This document shows, in pieces, positions 19,620 to 30,424 of a DNA stretch of 64,000 nucleotides. The stretch spans positions 310,001 through 374,000 of the forward strand of contig JAGTJM010000009.1 in NCBI GenBank assembly GCA_020747015.1, given 5' to 3'. The position numbers and the translations under genes were made by a program. Position 1 is the stretch's first letter. Every line of letters begins with the position of its first letter. Origin of the DNA: Pyrenochaeta sp. MPI-SDFR-AT-0127. Taxonomy: Eukaryota; Ascomycota; Dothideomycetes; Pleosporales; Cucurbitariaceae. The notes beneath the pieces are model-generated. The model searched no databases and was not told where the DNA came from. It saw nothing but the letters and a program-made list of their open reading frames with translations.

Positions 19620-20844
19620 CTACTTTTCTGGTTTATATATCGGAATCAACCAATATAAAATGCCATTCAACAAAGCTGTTGTCATTGGACCTACCCAATG
19701 GATATAGTGATAGTCGAAACGATCTGGTACACTGTCAGGACCCTGAGGAACACTGGAGATGCTGCTACACACTAGATGCTATCATGAGCCCTAAACATCG
19801 AGCGGGATTGCATGCTTTTGTTAGTCAGTATGTAAGCGTCCAGCCTGCATTAGGAACTTACAGGCGCCTGAGTATCCTGGACGTGCTATGGACGAGGTGA
19901 AAGTGCAAACTGCCTGAGCGAGACCAACCTATAGATGTTCAGACCGATTTCATACTTTAGCAAACGAGCACTGAAAGTCCCTACCAGAATCGGCGACAAA
20001 GCTGGGCCAAAAACTTCTCGTTGTCGCGGATCAAGACCCACACCAAATGCAATGAAAACCAGCCCAAAGGCTGCGAGTATTCCAAGTGCCAAGTTAGTAT
20101 GTATCTCACAAGCAGGTTGTATCTATACACCTACATGTCATTGTCTCCAGTACATACCTACAATGGTCAGCAATCTTAACTCAGTGAGAAACACTCTACT
20201 CACGCTTGTACAGGTGTCACCAGATTTGTATCAATATAGCAACCTGGTATGGGTGGAATATCTTTCGGTGCCATACCCAAACTTGCTCTGATCAAGAACC
20301 CTGCAACTACAGCTCCTAGACTCTGAAATGCAACATACAGTACCGTCCTCGGGAAAATAGACAGTCTCGCGGTGAACGTCGCCATTGTGATTGTCGGATT
20401 GAAATGTGCCCCCGAGACCGGTCCGGCGCCGAAAATGAATAGCGAGATTAGAACACCTGTAACGATGCTTCCGAACGCAGCAGGTGCAACAGGACCTAGG
20501 CTTGTTGCGAGGATGAGCGGACCTAAACCAACGGACGCCAATCCGGAAAGATAAGTCTGGAGACATGTCCCAACGCACTCGATAAAAGATTCTTTCCAGA
20601 GCTCGGCGTCAGCGAATGCACGTGGATAGAAGGACTGCGCCCACGAGAATATTGCTGCAGCATCTGGAATCGAGGTGAAGGAGGCGTCATCCGCCGAAAC
20701 GACGAACTCTTGGTTACCACCTATCCGCCCAGCAAAAGGGCGTGAGGAAAGGGTTGGGCCATCATGAGACTTTGTTCTCCTGCGAAGGTCGTAAGTGTCT
20801 GGGTCGACAGATTCGAGGTCTTTGGAAGCAGATACTGCTGCCAT
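19620..20844 (-). CDS. Aquaporin / aquaglyceroporin-family channel (MIP)
   Basis: Six exons on the minus strand keep frame to a 319-residue protein: 20204-20844, 20135-20157, 19945-20070, 19862-19885, 19773-19814 and 19620-19723. Exons 2 and 4 are microexons of 23 and 24 nt. The N-terminal 75 residues are hydrophilic. The first pore motif is SGAHFNPT (149-151, NPT instead of NPA) and the second is NPAR (274-276), assembled from exons 4 and 5 as GYSGA-SCNPARC. VGLDPRQREVFGPAL precedes it, and HYIHWVGP and GILYWLIP form the last helix. MIP channels move water, glycerol or other small uncharged solutes across membranes; substrate cannot be read here. The third donor (GTCTGA) is weak but is the only one found that keeps frame. 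Confidence 0.85.
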
Positions 20845-21450
20845 TTGATTAAGAAAAGATCGAATTGTCCATTCGCTTGCAAGAGCGCAATAATGATTTA
20901 ACGTTTGAAAATGGGTGGAGGGGACATAAAGATTAGAGAGGATCTGAAGCTTAGTCAATGCGCCCGCTAAACCACAGTCAGTATCTGCTAGTCTTGCTGC
21001 TTTGCTAAGCTTTCAGACGTTGCGTGCTTACGTGGTTATTGTATGTTGGTCTTTGATATGTAAGCGCTGACACTGCAGACTAGAGACAGACTAACGCGCC
21101 CGTATTTCACACGGTTGAGACCTATACCATACCGCGCCATACGCATGTATATACTTCCTCTTTTATCCTGTATGTATTTCTTCAAGAATTTCAAGGCGCT
21201 GGGTATTGTGTGAAACTTGTATCTAATAAATGTCTAAGGGTCGAGCTTGCTGATGCGCTCGTACACAATCTTCATACCGTAATAGGACTTTTCCGAGTTT
21301 TACTCAACCCTGTATTGATTACATGTAAGAATGATATCCGAGAGAAGCAAGAGGCTAAACGAAACAAGGACTCTGAAAGCTCGAAACTCATTCATTCAAT
21401 GTCTCTTTGCTAGGGGAAGCTCAAGATATACAAATACCCTAAAAGTAAGT
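20845..21450. other. Promoter region of the aquaporin gene; no gene seen
   Basis: Both flanking genes are on the minus strand. In-frame upstream ATGs of the aquaporin reach to 20958, giving a possible 38-residue longer N-terminus that looks unlike a channel leader. Otherwise nothing recognisable. Confidence 0.4.
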
Positions 21451-23018
21451 CTATATCCAGTCCTCTGGGCTTTTCAAACCAGCTTTCTGATCTACACCTT
21501 CCGTCTCCCGTGCCTTCTGATTCACGCTTTCCATCTCAAAGCCGGCAACTTTCTTATACACACGTCCTATCTCTTCTAACTCTTCTTGAGGAATGACATC
21601 GTATACGTTGCTAAATCCATCGGGTGCCCGCTCCTCCGCAAGCTGCAACACATGATCTGGGCCATTTGCGCGATTCGCCCAAACAATCTTGGCTGTTGGT
21701 GGCAAGCGCTCTTGCTCGTATGCCTTCAATGCGCTTTCAATATCGGACATTTTTGATGATAGATGATCTGCTAGGGTTTCAGCATCGATGATAGCTTGCG
21801 ATGCACCATTCGAGCCAATAGGATACATTGCATGCGCGGCATCACCTAGTAAGGTGAGACGGCCGTATGACCAACGATCAATAGGTGTCCTATCACTCAT
21901 TGGGAACTCGAACACCTTGCTAGTACTGTCGATCAATTCCTTCATTTCCAGGCCTCCACAGCGCCAGGTCGCGAATGGACCCTCGAATACACTCTTGCTG
22001 ACAGATTTCGTCCAGTCTGTTTTCGGAGGTGTCAGATCTGCGTCGTCTTTTCCACGTACACGGAGCTCGGCAATCCAGTTCACGAGGCTCTTGCCCGTAT
22101 CTGCTGAGCGCTGGGAAATGGGATATGCGATGAACTTTTGGTCGGCATGGCCTGCCCAGACCATACTCGCACCAGTGAGATCTGGAGCCATATCAGCTTG
22201 TGATCTTACGTAAATGCATTTACTCTTAATCAAATGGTTTGCCTCTCGTAGGTCATTTCGATTGGGAGGAAGTTGAAGTATACATACTGCAAAAGTCAGC
22301 ATGGTTCCTGCAAAGGAGTCATACCTAGCGCCGTGTCCCATATGCCCTGGAAAGAGACGCATTGAGAGACAAACACTTGATTTGAATATGGGACTAAATA
22401 CCAAGGTGCACGCTCTATACAGCCACGCCACAGTATGCGACCTGAAAAATGAGGTGGTCCTTCGTCAGGGTACAAAATCCTCCGGGCAGTCGAATTAATA
22501 CCATCAGCCGCAATCAGCACATCGCCCGTCACGCTAGAGAGCTCTGCAGAAGCACCATCTCTCCGCTGCGAAAAGTGCGCTGTTATGCTCTTCGCGTCCT
22601 GCTCGAAGCTAGTCAACGCGTGGTTGAGATGCACAACGTCCTTACCCAGTCTCTCTTTCACAGCACTCAACAGTAACATTTGAAATTCCCCGCGGTGAAT
22701 TGAGAACTGAGGAATAGCATAGCCAGCCTCCATCCCCCTCTTCTCACTCAAGATCAAATCGCCATGACGATTGTAGAAGTTAAGCTCCTGCGTTTTAATG
22801 CCCGTTTTTTCTAGTGCCTCTAACAAGCCCAGGTTCTTCAAAATGAGGACAGCGGAGGGTTGGACGTTGATGCCAACGCCGAGAGTAGTCAATGTCGAAG
22901 ATGCTTCGAAGATGTTAATATCGGTCAGTCCTACGGCGTGCAGCGCTAGTGCCGTGGTCAAGCCTCCGATACCGGCACCTGCGATAAGGACTTTAGGCTG
23001 CTGTTGAAGGTACGGCAT
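21451..23018 (-). pseudogene. FAD-dependent aromatic monooxygenase (salicylate hydroxylase-like), probably frameshifted at a splice site
   Basis: Two coding blocks are clear. The first (22402-23018) has the FAD dinucleotide motif GAGIGGLTTALAL, GVGINVQP and the DG motif DVLIAADGINSTAR. The second (21451-22181) has LTGASMVWAGH and the GD motif LLGDAAHAMYPIGSNGASQA. Together they form a class A flavoprotein monooxygenase of about 449 residues. The natural intron would run from GTATTT at 22401 to CCAG at 22182, but this leaves the frame one base out. Removing one G of TTGG at the donor would restore the family-like E-R-A-P-Y-L-T-G-A-S junction. Every other acceptor I tested is out of phase or makes a stop. 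It may be a recent pseudogene, use an unusual splice, or contain a sequence error. It sits tandem with the MFS transporter. Confidence 0.7.
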
Positions 23019-23489
23019 GCTGATGGTTGAACTCTAAGGGTTCGAATTTGAAAAATCAGGTAATTGAGACAAAACTCCCAATGGAAAGTGTCAAAAGTGA
23101 ACTTTGCGGTTCAGCTGTGGGGAAGCAACGGCATGCGGCACTAGTCCCTTGGGGTCCCAACTAGATTGCCGAATTTCGATGCCGCGGCTGCTCCATTCCA
23201 TATTACAGTATACGGTTCTATGTACTGGTCTGTCTTAGCGACCTTGCGTGACATCGGCGAGACCATGAGGCTGAGTGCGGGGCCAACAATGTTCGTTACG
23301 TATGAATGGCCGAAAGGCACAGCCGGTTTCGGCACATGAGGAACAAGGCACTAGTTTGAAAAATACTTATCATTGACTTCAGTAGTTATACATGTGATTC
23401 TAACAAGATGGTGCTGTGCGCCTCGCTAATCAAGTCATGAGCATGCTCTGCATCATTTTTCATACACCATGAAAGCAAAGCAACCAACA
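23019..23489. other. Intergenic region upstream of the monooxygenase; no gene seen
   Basis: Both neighbours are on the minus strand, so this stretch holds the promoter of the monooxygenase gene and the 3' end of the transporter gene. A 64-codon minus frame at 23141-23335 has no recognisable feature. Confidence 0.4.
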
Positions 23490-25286
23490 TCACTCCAAGC
23501 CTCTCCGGCTCATCGCGCGTAACTTTGCGCCATAGAACCAAAGCAACACCGGACTTACTAACGCCAAGAACAAAGTCAAGAATGCCAACAGACTATTTCC
23601 CCAACCAAGGCCCATAACTTGGTACATCTGTGGTGCGAAAAGCGGAAAACTAAACCCACACATGGTGCGCATAAAGGCACCCACTGACGCTGCAGATGCC
23701 GCATATCTAGCCTCGTACGCATCCGTTGTATACGCCTGACTACATTGGAAACCAATGATCAAGCCGATAGCAACAATAACGCAACCGATGTTAGGTGCTA
23801 TCCAATGTGCCTTGTAGTGCGCCGTCCAGCCATAGATGAATAGGCCGATAGGACATAAAATGCCAGCGATAAGCATAGGAGGAACGCGGAATTCGGGAAG
23901 GCCTTCTTCGAGATTGTAGTATGTTTTCATTCGAGCGTACAGCTATACATCATGTTAGAAATATTCACAATCTGAAGAGGCGGGGAGAAGACTTACCCCA
24001 TCCATAAGTGGATGCGAGATCTGTAATCCGATCATGAAGCCCAGGCACAAAGATAAGTAATTTAGCGATGCAGTCCCAACACTCATGTCATACGTCTCCT
24101 CAAAGACGAGCGGGAAAGTGGAAAGCATGAGGTACATAACGCCATACAAGTAGGCGCGATAAATCGAAGGTGCTTGTGTCGCTGGGTGTGTAAACATCAT
24201 AATAAATGGCAGGATCAACCTTTTCCTCAGAATCTTGCTAAATCGATCACCCGTCTCATACTCGGTGCGTACAACAATATCTGGACGTAAATTTTTCATC
24301 GCTTTCCGGATAATCTTTGCTTTCTTCGCCAAGATTGCTGGCGCGAAGGTCTCAGAGAGGAAGAAGAGCGCAGTGAGCTGAACAAACACGGTGAAGATGG
24401 ATGTAGAGAAGAAAATCCAACGCCAATTTGCACCTGTCGATATGTAGGCGCCACAGATGGGAGCTACGCAGGGCGCAATCCAGGTCAGCATACCATAGAT
24501 TGCTTGACCTTTGCCACGCTCTTCTTTGCTCCAGGTGTCAGCTAGAACGCCATTGCATAGCTAAGTACGTTGTCAGAAGGCGGCTGAGAGAGAAATTGTA
24601 GCAAACTTGATGCGGTAGGATAGGATGACTTACTGCTTGAGGCGCTGCTCCACCAAGGCCGCTTAGAAACCGAAAGGCTAGCATCTGCTGCTTCGTCTGC
24701 GCAAAGCCGCACATTGTGTTGAATAGAAGGTAGATCAGATTGGCATATTGCAAGACAGTGACTCTTCCAAAGATCTCCGACAGCGGTGCTAATACAAATG
24801 GTCCCTGTGCATAGCCGAGGAGAAATATAGTCATGACCAGCTGACGCATGAAACCTTCTGGTATGTTGAAGTCATCCGAGATGGCGGGCAGTGCTGGGGT
24901 TACCATTGTAGAAGAAAATGGTGAGATGAATGTGAAGAGTGATACCAAAATAGTAACGACCCACTTCCGTTTTTGAGACCAATTGAGTGGATTCTGTGGG
25001 TCGTTCGGACCATCCCATGTGACCTGCGGTAACGAGTCAGTAGTAGTCGTGGGTTTCCATGGTAGACACATACGATGATGTCCTGTTCGATCATCAGAGC
25101 TTCTTCCACGGTTTGATAGCCAGGGTCATATCCGGTGTCTTGATCTCCCCACTGTCGAAAGAGTCGCTCGGTGCTGACAAGTGCTCGATTGTCGCTTTCG
25201 AAAGAAAATCGTGGTAAAGCTAGGGAATCGCGCGAGCTTTCCTCGTCCATAGAATGCCGCCTGAGCAGTTTGTCTTTTAGGTTCAT
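23490..25286 (-). CDS. MFS transporter, DHA1 drug:H+ antiporter (Tpo1/polyamine-like)
   Basis: Four exons on the minus strand (25074-25286, 24634-25023, 23997-24560, 23490-23942) encode 539 residues. The hydrophilic N-terminus of about 70 residues leads to TWDGPNDPQNPLNWSQKRKW, the signature before helix 1 of this subfamily. Then come TMVTPALPAISDDF, the loop motif A region LAPLSEIFGRVTVL, and WIAPCVAPICGAYIS with NWRWIFF before helix 6, followed by six further helices. DHA1 proteins export small organic molecules across the plasma membrane. The monooxygenase on the same strand lies about 470 bp downstream of the stop codon, so the two may be co-regulated, but neither belongs to a recognisable biosynthetic cluster. 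Confidence 0.9.
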
Positions 25287-26579
25287 AGCGAGTGTGGTGC
25301 TTAAATTATAGCAAATGGAGGTCCGATAGAGAGAAAGTTTAATATGAAAGTTGAAATTTGCCCGAGTGTAATGGCCGAGACGATATTGCCCACATATATC
25401 CGTTGAAACACTTTGCCAATTCTGAGTGTATTGAGGCAGTGTAGTTTGAAAGAATGACAAGAGTGAGGCTATTCACGAGATCTTGGAAATCAGAACATGA
25501 CGGGATGAGGCCAAGGGTAAACCAAGACCACCATTCCTGCTGCCATGTGGCACTAGTAACAGATAATCAAACTACGATCGCTTGGTATTCGGGAATCATG
25601 CGGCAATATCATGAGCTTAACTTCAGAAATAGAAACCTGTTGTGCGATTCCATAACAGGCATCTGGTTATGGGTCGGCTGTACAAAGTACGCGTACACTT
25701 TACAGGGATGTTCGGACCGTGACTGGCTCACACAAGCATTTTCGGCCCTTGTACGGTACACCCAAATCATTTGCCCAGTGACGTTGGAGCCAATTGCACC
25801 GACGGCGACCTGTTAATAAGCTTCGGTGAAGGAAAATCACATAGTGGTATCACCAATATATGGTGGGGTCGTACGCTAGAACTGTGAAGACGATAGTGAG
25901 TATGGTTTTTGAGCCAGCCTTGTGGTCGACGTCACCAGCCTGGCTGTGCTTAGATGGGACTGCTAAGGATGGCTTAGTGCGCTGCTCGACTTGGTAATTC
26001 GCTAGAGGGCTTGGTGGAAACACGTGATTGGTTACGACTGGTCAATAAAGGGTCTGACAAGAACCTTGGGCCTGCACCATGATCGTCTGTCAAGCCTTTG
26101 ATGCTGACCATAGAGAGCTTCTGGGTTAACGGATGGTAGTCCAGCAACCTTGGTGACATGGCTGTGGGAAGGCGTAACCTCCGGCTGTGCTCGCAGTCAC
26201 CCTTGGAAGCTCCCGGAAACTGGGCATCAGCGGCCGATAGAAGTAATATTAGCGTAGTTTTAGGTTTGATTGTTGTTGTCGACCTTAGGCCACAAGCCAA
26301 TCTATCAGGCGGTGTATGTAGGGCTATCCGTGAATAGAACCGCTTCGTTAGGCTGAGTCGCTTGAAGTGCACGTCGGAGATGGCAATTTCTTGACGATGA
26401 ACACTCTGTGGTTAGGTATAAAGTGTGTCGCGTGCTCATGTTAGAGAAGATATCAAACATTGATCTCGACCAGCACTCGCTTCTGCATCATCAAGCGCTT
26501 CCCTTTGATTATTGCTCTTACCACCTCATAACAAACTTCTCAACCATTCTACCACTTTGTCTCATCCAATACTCGAAAC
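25287..26579. promoter_or_regulatory. 1.3-kb divergent promoter region between the MFS gene and glycerate kinase
   Basis: The MFS gene (minus) and the kinase gene (plus) diverge from this region. A TATAAAG at 26417-26423 lies about 160 bp before the kinase start and may be its TATA box. Frames at 25454-25816 and 25974-26372 have no recognisable features. Confidence 0.4.
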
Positions 26580-28010
26580 ATGCTCACCATGCTCACACCT
26601 AGCACGGAAGTTTGTGGACCTACTCCAGTACCAGTCTCTCCATCTATCCGCCCCCAGCTTCCGAGACTTCGCACATTGAAGACGTTCAATCTGCCACCAC
26701 AGCAGGTCGATGAAGTCTTACTATCAGCATCGTCCATGATTCCAACACCTACTTCTGAGATCCTGGGTGGACATCCGCTTAGAATCTTGGTTGCACCATC
26801 AGGATTCAAGGAGAGCCTGGGTCCAGAGCATGTAGCAGATGCGATCGAAGCTGGTGTCAGAAAGGTGCTGGATCGCAATTCCGTAATCTTGCGCAAGCTT
26901 CCCTTGCACGATGGGGGAGAAGGCTTTGCAAGAGCCTTGGTAGCGGCCCAAGGCGGCGTAGTAGTGGAGGAGACGGTCACTGGCCCAGTCGGTCTGCCGG
27001 TGGAGTCACACCTTGGCTTCATCGGCAAAGACAAGAGGACAGCTGTTTTGGACATGGCAGCAGCGGCAGGCTTGCGCCTGGTGCCAAAGGACTCACGCGA
27101 TCCGACTGTGACGACAACATACGGCGTCGGCCAGCTAATGAGCAAAGCACTCGACGCAGGGTGCACCAAAATCATTATCGGATGCGGAGATTCAGGTACC
27201 TCTGACGGAGGTGCCGGTATGTTGCAAGCACTGGGTGTGCGCCTTTTGGATGTAGAGGGAAATGAGCTTCCGAAAGCTGGTGGTGGTCGGTCTCTATCTC
27301 GCCTAGACAAGATCTGCTGGTCTAATGTGCACCCACGCCTTCGCAAGGATTCTGGTAAGTTAGAGCAACAATATTGTTTCCCCATATCTGACCTATATGC
27401 AGATGAGAAAGTTCAGATTGAAGCAGTGTGTAACATTAAAAATGTACTTTGCGGCCCCAAAGGCGTAGCACGGGTATACGGTCCCCAAAAGGGAGCTACC
27501 CCTTCGCAAGTCGAGCTCCTCGCTTCAGCGCTAGACAGTCTCGCGCAGGTAGCCCAACGGACTCTGCAAAGAGACATCTCACGCGCTCCAGGAAGTGGAG
27601 CGAGCGGAGGGCTCGGGGCTGGATTGATGATGCTTAATGCTAAGTTGCGTGCACGAAGCGACGCAATTAATGAGTACTTCGAATTCGACCGCATCTTCGA
27701 GCAACAGTGGGACTTTGTGATTACCGCAGAGGGTAGTTTGGACTCACAGTCCACAGAAGGCAAAATGACGACGGAAGTCGCTCGCCGAGCGAAGCGGAAC
27801 GGAGCCCAAGTTGTGGCGCTCGCTGGCACTATTGGTGAGGGAGCAGACGGCTGCTATGGAGCCGGGATCAAGGCCTTCACAAGCATCCTGCGAGGGCCAC
27901 TGACGCTGGAAGAAGCAATTGTGCAGACTGAGAATCTGGTCAAGGATGGCGCCGAGAAGGTGCTGAGAATGATCATGGTCGGGCTGGCTCTTGGACGGAG
28001 GCACTTTTAG
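26580..28010 (+). CDS. Glycerate kinase (GlxK/GarK family)
   Basis: Exons are 26580-27354 and 27403-28010; the 48-nt intron (GTAAGT..ATGCAG) is a multiple of three and stop-free, so an unspliced frame looks complete. The spliced protein has 460 residues. From about residue 64 it shows the family's LRILVAPSGFKESLGPEHVA, LPLHDGGEGFARAL, AVLDMAAAAGLRLVP, the IGCGDSGTSDGGAGMLQALG glycine-rich motif, GPKGVARVYGPQKGA and DFVITAEGSLDSQSTEGK. The family phosphorylates D-glycerate with ATP, feeding glycerate from photorespiration-like or tartrate/glucarate routes into glycolysis. The first 60 residues are an extra Pro/Ser/Thr-rich N-terminus without an obvious targeting signal. MLT-MLT offers two close starts. 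Confidence 0.93.
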   Translation: MLTMLTPSTEVCGPTPVPVSPSIRPQLPRLRTLKTFNLPPQQVDEVLLSASSMIPTPTSEILGGHPLRILVAPSGFKESLGPEHVADAIEAGVRKVLDRNSVILRKLPLHDGGEGFARALVAAQGGVVVEETVTGPVGLPVESHLGFIGKDKRTAVLDMAAAAGLRLVPKDSRDPTVTTTYGVGQLMSKALDAGCTKIIIGCGDSGTSDGGAGMLQALGVRLLDVEGNELPKAGGGRSLSRLDKICWSNVHPRLRKDSGKLEQQYCFPISDLYADEKVQIEAVCNIKNVLCGPKGVARVYGPQKGATPSQVELLASALDSLAQVAQRTLQRDISRAPGSGASGGLGAGLMMLNAKLRARSDAINEYFEFDRIFEQQWDFVITAEGSLDSQSTEGKMTTEVARRAKRNGAQVVALAGTIGEGADGCYGAGIKAFTSILRGPLTLEEAIVQTENLVKDGAEKVLRMIMVGLALGRRHF

Positions 28011-30424
28011 TGCGGCACTGCCTAAGTCAAGACTCTCGGTGTCTTGGTACTGCCGAATTGACGTATGCGGCGTGCATCGTATGTTCTTAAGCGTAGATTC
28101 ATTTAGATATTTGCCATTGATACACAATTATTTGAATATAGGCCTTGGTAACATGTGGTGGTGATGTCAAAGATACGAGTGACGATGTTTTAAGGGCAGC
28201 AGATTAATCTCGGCGAAGCCGAACTAGAGCCCAAGTAGGACTAGTACCGGCCTCACTAATCTAGCTGAGTTTACTTGGATCAGATAAATGTGTCGGCATA
28301 TCCAGCATATATGCATGAGACGTTGATGGGGCTTTGGGCACATAGAGGTCCTTAAAGAAGAGGATTGGGTCATAGGGAGTCGAGGGGAGGTACGATTAAA
28401 CCATACAACATGCCTATCAATACCTCAACTTCAAAGCAGAGATTTGTTCAGGCCATCATATTCATTGGGCTTGTATCATTCCGAACCGTCACAAGCATCG
28501 TTTCATATCATATTGGACTGAGAAAACAGAGTCCAAATTCCAGCCTATACTGCGAATACAAGCGACTTTGTGCAACCATCAAGCTCTCTCACTCCGCCAC
28601 GAAGCTTCATAGCTCCAAGTTTTGTCGCTATCACTAGTATTCCTTGAAGCACTCTAAACATTACTGTTCCATAGTAGGCTGGGTGGGTGTGCGACCAACG
28701 TCCACAAATTGTTCATTCCTCGCCAGCCACTTCTACAAGTACAGTTGTGTTTAAAGACGTTGTGAACGCAACCGATCGTTACGACCGCCAATATCCCTAA
28801 TGCTTACAGCAGATCCGCGTGTTTTGTTTACAACTTCCGCGAATCCCGGCGTGGGTGAAGAGAACCTCGGTAGCTCCAAACTTGTCATGCCAGACTTGAA
28901 CAGCAATCTGCCATTTCTATGATCTGGTTAAGGCTGTGTTACTTGGATTAGAGGATATAGATTCTATGGTAGTACAGCCTAAACCTTTATCCGCAGGATC
29001 CTGGTAATGAACTAAAAGTGGACACACCTGAAGCTTCTGCTGTAAGGTGTTTACCTTCGTCTGTACACATGCATATGCTTCATTAAGCTCAACTTTGTAA
29101 GATCCATTCACCATAATGTGCTTGGCATAGTCTTCTTCAAGTGCTTTTAATATGCAATGATGTGTAACTTCTACCCTGATACGTGCTTGCGTTTTCTCAT
29201 TGTAATTGTTGTCTACAGCGTAAGCTCTGTGAAGTCAATATTGACAAGCTTATGGCGAGTGTACGCCTTTTTGAACTTCTTCTCAACCATCTTGACCTTC
29301 TACTCACTTTGATTGAATGCGGCGTCTCGAAAATTCGAAGAAACTCGCCAGGATTATCCTCTACCTCTGAGAAGAAAGGGAGAATCAACGTATCTAGACT
29401 TCTCCGAAAGGCATTTCGTAGTGTGACCCTTTCGCATACAAGGCTGTTTAGTTTTATGCGCAATCGGCACATGATACAGTCCTCATTGGTGATTGCGGCA
29501 TAAATATGAATGCTGCTTCAAGTGTGATCAAAATGAAATTTTGACGCATCTTAAGACATTAGATATAGTTGCGATACATACGAAAACGTGGCTGGATATT
29601 CACCTGGGAGTTTGGAGGGATGGCTTAGAGTCTCAATGCTAACGCACAACTGAACACTTCGTGCTTCTAAATTTGAATCACCGAATCCACACACAAGAGC
29701 CAACGTGAAAATTTGAGTTTCTACATAGGCCAATTCCCCAAAGTCACATGATGAAAAATAGTGCCTAGTCCGAGTGCATTTTCATGGCTCAGCCTTTCAT
29801 GAACACAAAGGCGCATCTTGATTTACCTGGCTAGTTCAGGGAGACACACCCCAATGCAATCTATACAAGTGTCATGACCAATGCAATTGTTCATTGTCTC
29901 CAAGTTGTGCTGCTGTGTTCTTGAGGTCGAAAGGGCCCACGGACCAGGAAATGCCACAATGCTCTTAAATTGCCTAATCCGGACATCCGTTCCGGCCAAA
30001 ACGTCCCACCACAGCGGCAGTGTGGAACCATATTGGAGAAATTCTAGAGCTTTGAGATACCAGCCCGGGAAGCCTGAGACTCAAAAGTATCTAAACCCCA
30101 GAATATCAGATAAGTGTGCCGCTTTACTCCACTTCTGTGTGGTGAATCCGTGAACGGGAATGGCTCGCGACTGGCTAGACATGAAGTTTGCCACCGACTG
30201 CCAATCATAAAGATTTCCATACCCCCCATCTGTGAAGCCCTTCTCCGCAAAAAGGAAATCGCTCTGCTGTAGTGTGGCCGTGTACCCGATATTTGGAGCG
30301 CACCAAGCCTAAATCACACGAGACCGCGGTTATCTCGGCTGACCTGCTAGCTTATACTATTCATCGTTAATCGTAATCTTTCTTTCCTTTCTTTTGCATA
30401 TATTTGAGGCACCACAATTTCGAA
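28011..30424. other. 2.4-kb intergenic region with a possible gene relic
   Basis: No intact gene is visible. On the minus strand, 29197-29472 reads LRNAFRRSLDTLILPFFSEV and SRRSRWLRRSSKR, and 28917-29190 reads a helical stretch containing CVQTKVNTLQQKLQ. The layout is reminiscent of the helical N-terminal domain that precedes many fungal STAND or regulatory proteins, but frames are broken and no start or splice pattern joins them. If real, it is a decayed fragment. The rest is featureless. Confidence 0.25.

Noticed and set aside
20845..20958. Longer N-terminus for the aquaporin starting at 20958
   Set aside because: The extra 38 residues look unlike a channel leader, and the ATG at 20844 begins a normal hydrophilic N-terminus; not excluded by sequence alone.
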